Assembly (NCBI GenBank): GCA_003543235.1
Contig: DPJA01000023.1
Location: 41,274 to 47,785 of the forward strand
Direction of reading: 5' to 3'
DNA length: 6,512 nt
From: Lachnospiraceae bacterium
GTDB taxonomy: Bacteria > Bacillota > Clostridia > Lachnospirales > Anaerotignaceae
Under the pieces are notes generated by a model that saw nothing but the letters and a program-made list of their open reading frames with translations, made no database searches and was not told the origin of the DNA. Shown here piece after piece: positions 5,073 through 6,512 of the stretch (positions are counted from its first letter, which is position 1; every line of letters starts with the position of its first letter). The position numbers and the translations under genes were made by a program.

Positions 5073-5430
5073 TGCATCTATAAATCAAGAACTTACAAGA
5101 GGATCAGTGGTTTTTGTAAAAAACAATCAGCCCAATGGCCACATTATGAAGGGCAACCATCCTGCAGTGATTATCCAAAATAACATTGGTAATAAGTATA
5201 GTCCCACTGTGATTGTTTGCTACTTAACTTCGCAGTTAAAACGGTTGGATATGAAAACTCATGTGTTATTACAGCATTATGATAACCTAAAAATTTCGGT
5301 TGTACAAGCAGAGCAGATTGTAACTATAAACAAGTCTGATATTTTAAGTGTTGCTACAAAACTTAGAACGGAAGACATCACCCGTGTTGATGCTGCAGTT
5401 CGCGTATCCCTGGGACTGGAGGCGGCTTGA
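5062..5430 (+). CDS. MazF/PemK-family protein with altered active site
   Basis: A 122-residue protein of the MazF/PemK fold, whose active members are mRNA-cleaving toxins. Visible motifs: RGSVVFV (13-19), HPAVIIQNNIGNKYSPTVIV (33-52), LTSQ (55-58), THVLL (66-70) and SVVQAEQIVTINKSDI (79-94). Against the B. subtilis enzyme, the Thr of the IT-Q motif is kept (Thr56). The catalytic Arg of the RP motif is His33, and the Arg after EQI is Val87, so RNase activity may be weak or lost and it could act as a regulator. Start: ATG 5062 with AAAGGAGG 8 bases upstream is preferred over an in-frame ATG at 5026 lying inside the previous gene. It overlaps that gene by 11 bp and the helicase ATG by 1 bp, so the three are translationally linked. 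Such solo MazF-like proteins are common in Tn1549-like elements, as I recall them. Confidence 0.78.
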   Translation: MQSDASINQELTRGSVVFVKNNQPNGHIMKGNHPAVIIQNNIGNKYSPTVIVCYLTSQLKRLDMKTHVLLQHYDNLKISVVQAEQIVTINKSDILSVATKLRTEDITRVDAAVRVSLGLEAA

Positions 5431-6449
5431 TGGATGGTAAGCGTATACTCATGCCACTGAAAACAAAACCGTATCTACACCAACAGCAGGCATTTGATTT
5501 TGCCTGTGAGAAATTTGGTCTGCTACCCTCACTCTCTAATCGGAGTCGAGGGGTGGCTCTCCTTATGGAAATGGGTTGTGGGAAAACAATTGTTTCAGTG
5601 GCAATTTCCGGCATTTTATATCAATTCGGTTTGGTGAACAGAGTCCTGGTTGTGGCTCCGCTTTCTATTATAGGAGTGTGGAAAGAGGAATATGAGAAGT
5701 TCGCTGCCTTCCCCTACACGCTGACGGTTTTGCAGGGTAGCAGTACAAAGAAGAAAGAACATCTGAAAAAACAAAGCGGCGAGGGTCTTGAAATTGTGGT
5801 GGTCAATTACGAATCTGCATGGAGACTGGAAAAGGAACTGATGGCTTACGATGCCGACCTCATTATTGCAGACGAGGCACACAAGCTGAAAGAAGCCAGG
5901 ACGGCACAATCTAAAGCAATGCACCACCTAGGGGACCAGGCACGGTACAAACTGCTATTGACTGGCACAGTAATCACCAATCGAGAAATGGATGTGTTTA
6001 GCCAGTATCGGTTCCTGAACCGTGGGGTGTTCGGTGACAGCTTCTATTTGTTTAGAAACAGATTCTTTGAGATGGTGGGTTTCGGTAATCATATTCCACG
6101 TTTTAGAAAAGTGATGACGGAGGATTTTCTTGAGAGGCTACATTCCATTGCTTTTCGTGTAACGAAAGCGGAATGTTTGGACTTACCTAAGATAACAGAA
6201 GAAGTCCGTACTGTGGAGTTAGAACCAAAGGCAATGAAGATATATTCCGAACTTGAAAAAGAGAGCTATACAGAACTTGGTGATTCAGAAGTATCGGTGG
6301 TTAATGTACTTACCAAGCTACTGCGTCTCTCTCAAGTAACAGGTGGACTGGAAAGGCAACATATTTTTGGACAATATTTTAAAGGAGAGATTGCCTATAC
6401 TCAACAGGGCTTTTGTATCCGAGTGTTCCATGAATTCTTTTGTTGTTAA
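5430..6449 (+). pseudogene. SNF2-type DEAD/DEAH helicase, truncated by an insertion sequence
   Basis: The first about 305 codons encode the N-terminal RecA-like half of an SNF2-family ATPase: an LHQQQAFDFA Q-motif-like stretch (16-25), Walker A MGCGKT (48-53), motif Ia VLVVAPLSIIGVW (72-84), DEAH (148-151) and motif III LLLTGTVITN (175-184, Val where Pro is usual). A helical segment follows, up to LLRLSQVTG (297-305). The sequence then enters the insertion sequence at 6344, and the frame continues for 34 foreign codons to a TAA at 6447-6449. The second RecA domain with motifs IV-VI, needed for coupling ATP use to DNA translocation, is missing, so the product is probably inactive. Start: ATG 5430 in a TGATG overlap with the MazF-like stop, with GGAGG 7 bases upstream; TTG 5427 is a less likely alternative. 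Intact relatives in conjugative elements are around 450 residues as I recall. Confidence 0.8.
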
Positions 6450-6512
6450 ACCAGTAAACATAAGCTGACAATTCTCGTTTTAAATGTTCTAAATTCTCAA
6501 AGTGTCTTGAGC
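6344..6512 (-). mobile_element. IS3-family insertion sequence (IS150-like), right end only
   Basis: The helicase reading frame breaks at TGGACTGG (6344). Terminal repeats of IS150-like IS3 elements start with TG-ACTG and contain TTGGACA about 20 bases in; here TTTTTGGACAAT follows at 6364-6375. Directly inside lies the 3' end of an IS3-type transposase gene pointing left. The other end, target duplication and transposase start are beyond the window. The exact boundary (6344 versus 1-2 bases either side) is inferred from the TG terminus. Confidence 0.75.
6379..6512 (-). CDS. IS3-family transposase (OrfB), C-terminal 43 residues
   Basis: On the minus strand, the frame ending at TAA (6381-6379) reads FENLEHLKRELSAYVYWFN, then NKRIHGTLGYKSPVEYRQSLL. 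This is the highly conserved end of the IS3-family DDE integrase (the rve_3-type region with W-N--R-H--LGY-SP-EY). The catalytic DDE residues and the frameshift window between orfA and orfB lie outside the window. The gene ends 35 bp from the element's tip, the expected layout. Its 5' part is missing only because the window ends. Confidence 0.85.
   Translation of the reverse strand, partial: SRHFENLEHLKRELSAYVYWFNNKRIHGTLGYKSPVEYRQSLL

Larger units (their letters stand above)
3953..6343 (+). mobile_element. Accessory module of a Tn1549-like clostridial conjugative element (partial)
   Basis: The set of sigma-70-like regulator, conserved 69-residue protein, solo MazF-like protein and SNF2-type helicase, all on one strand and closely spaced, matches what I recall from clostridial integrative conjugative elements of the Tn1549 kind. 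No integrase, relaxase, mating-pair gene or attachment site lies in the window, so the element's ends and completeness cannot be judged. The left limit is set at the first leader hairpin and is arbitrary; the right limit is the insertion-sequence junction. Confidence 0.4.

Noticed and set aside
4802..5077. Minus-strand 91-codon frame opposite the 69-residue gene
   Set aside because: Antisense shadow of a gene with a good ribosome binding site and recognised relatives.
5175..5430. Loss of the helicase Pro in motif III (LTGTV) as a sign of inactivity
   Set aside because: I recall Val here in related conjugative-element helicases, so it is not evidence of decay; the IS truncation is.
5616..5927. 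Minus-strand 103-codon frame inside the helicase, and 5378-5614
   Set aside because: Opposite strand of clear Walker A and DEAH coding sequence.

Overview
The window looks like accessory DNA from a low-to-moderate GC Firmicute, most likely a gut-type Clostridium relative (Lachnospiraceae or similar). This rests on AT-rich spacers, strong AGGAGG-type ribosome binding sites and the gene families present. The host assignment is inference; no core gene is present.

Left half (287-3514, minus strand): a compact three-gene operon read right to left. The first gene has an unknown N-terminal region and a C-terminal domain typical of ABC-three-component (ABC-3C) systems. The second is a small winged-helix-like middle component. 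The third is an SMC/Rad50-like ABC ATPase of the DUF3732 type with a CxxC coiled-coil hinge. The genes overlap by 4 and 8 bp, so they are almost certainly co-translated. ABC-3C systems were defined by comparative genomics as predicted biological-conflict (anti-phage or anti-plasmid) systems. This complete, intact locus is the most interesting item here. The first gene probably starts at a TTG codon behind a perfect Shine-Dalgarno sequence. An extended -10 promoter lies about 150 bp upstream, and the leader between them carries GTCC repeats spaced one helical turn apart.

Middle (3551-4149): a divergent spacer with a possible 49-residue basic ORF (intact or a remnant), followed by about 280 bp with no convincing gene but several hairpins. 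The last is a 15-bp stem followed by T5, just upstream of the next gene, and looks like a terminator or attenuator.

Right half (4150-6343, plus strand): four genes resembling the accessory module of Tn1549-like clostridial integrative conjugative elements. They are a sigma-70 region-4-like regulator whose C-terminal end appears frameshifted, a conserved 69-residue protein, a MazF/PemK-like protein with a catalytic Arg replaced by His, and an SNF2-type helicase. The last three are tightly packed or overlapping.

Right edge (6344-6512): the helicase is cut after about 305 codons by an IS3-family insertion sequence (IS150-like end). The C-terminal 43 codons of its transposase are read on the minus strand and run off the window. 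The conjugative-element module is therefore damaged at two points (sigma frameshift and helicase interruption), while the ABC-3C operon next to it appears intact.
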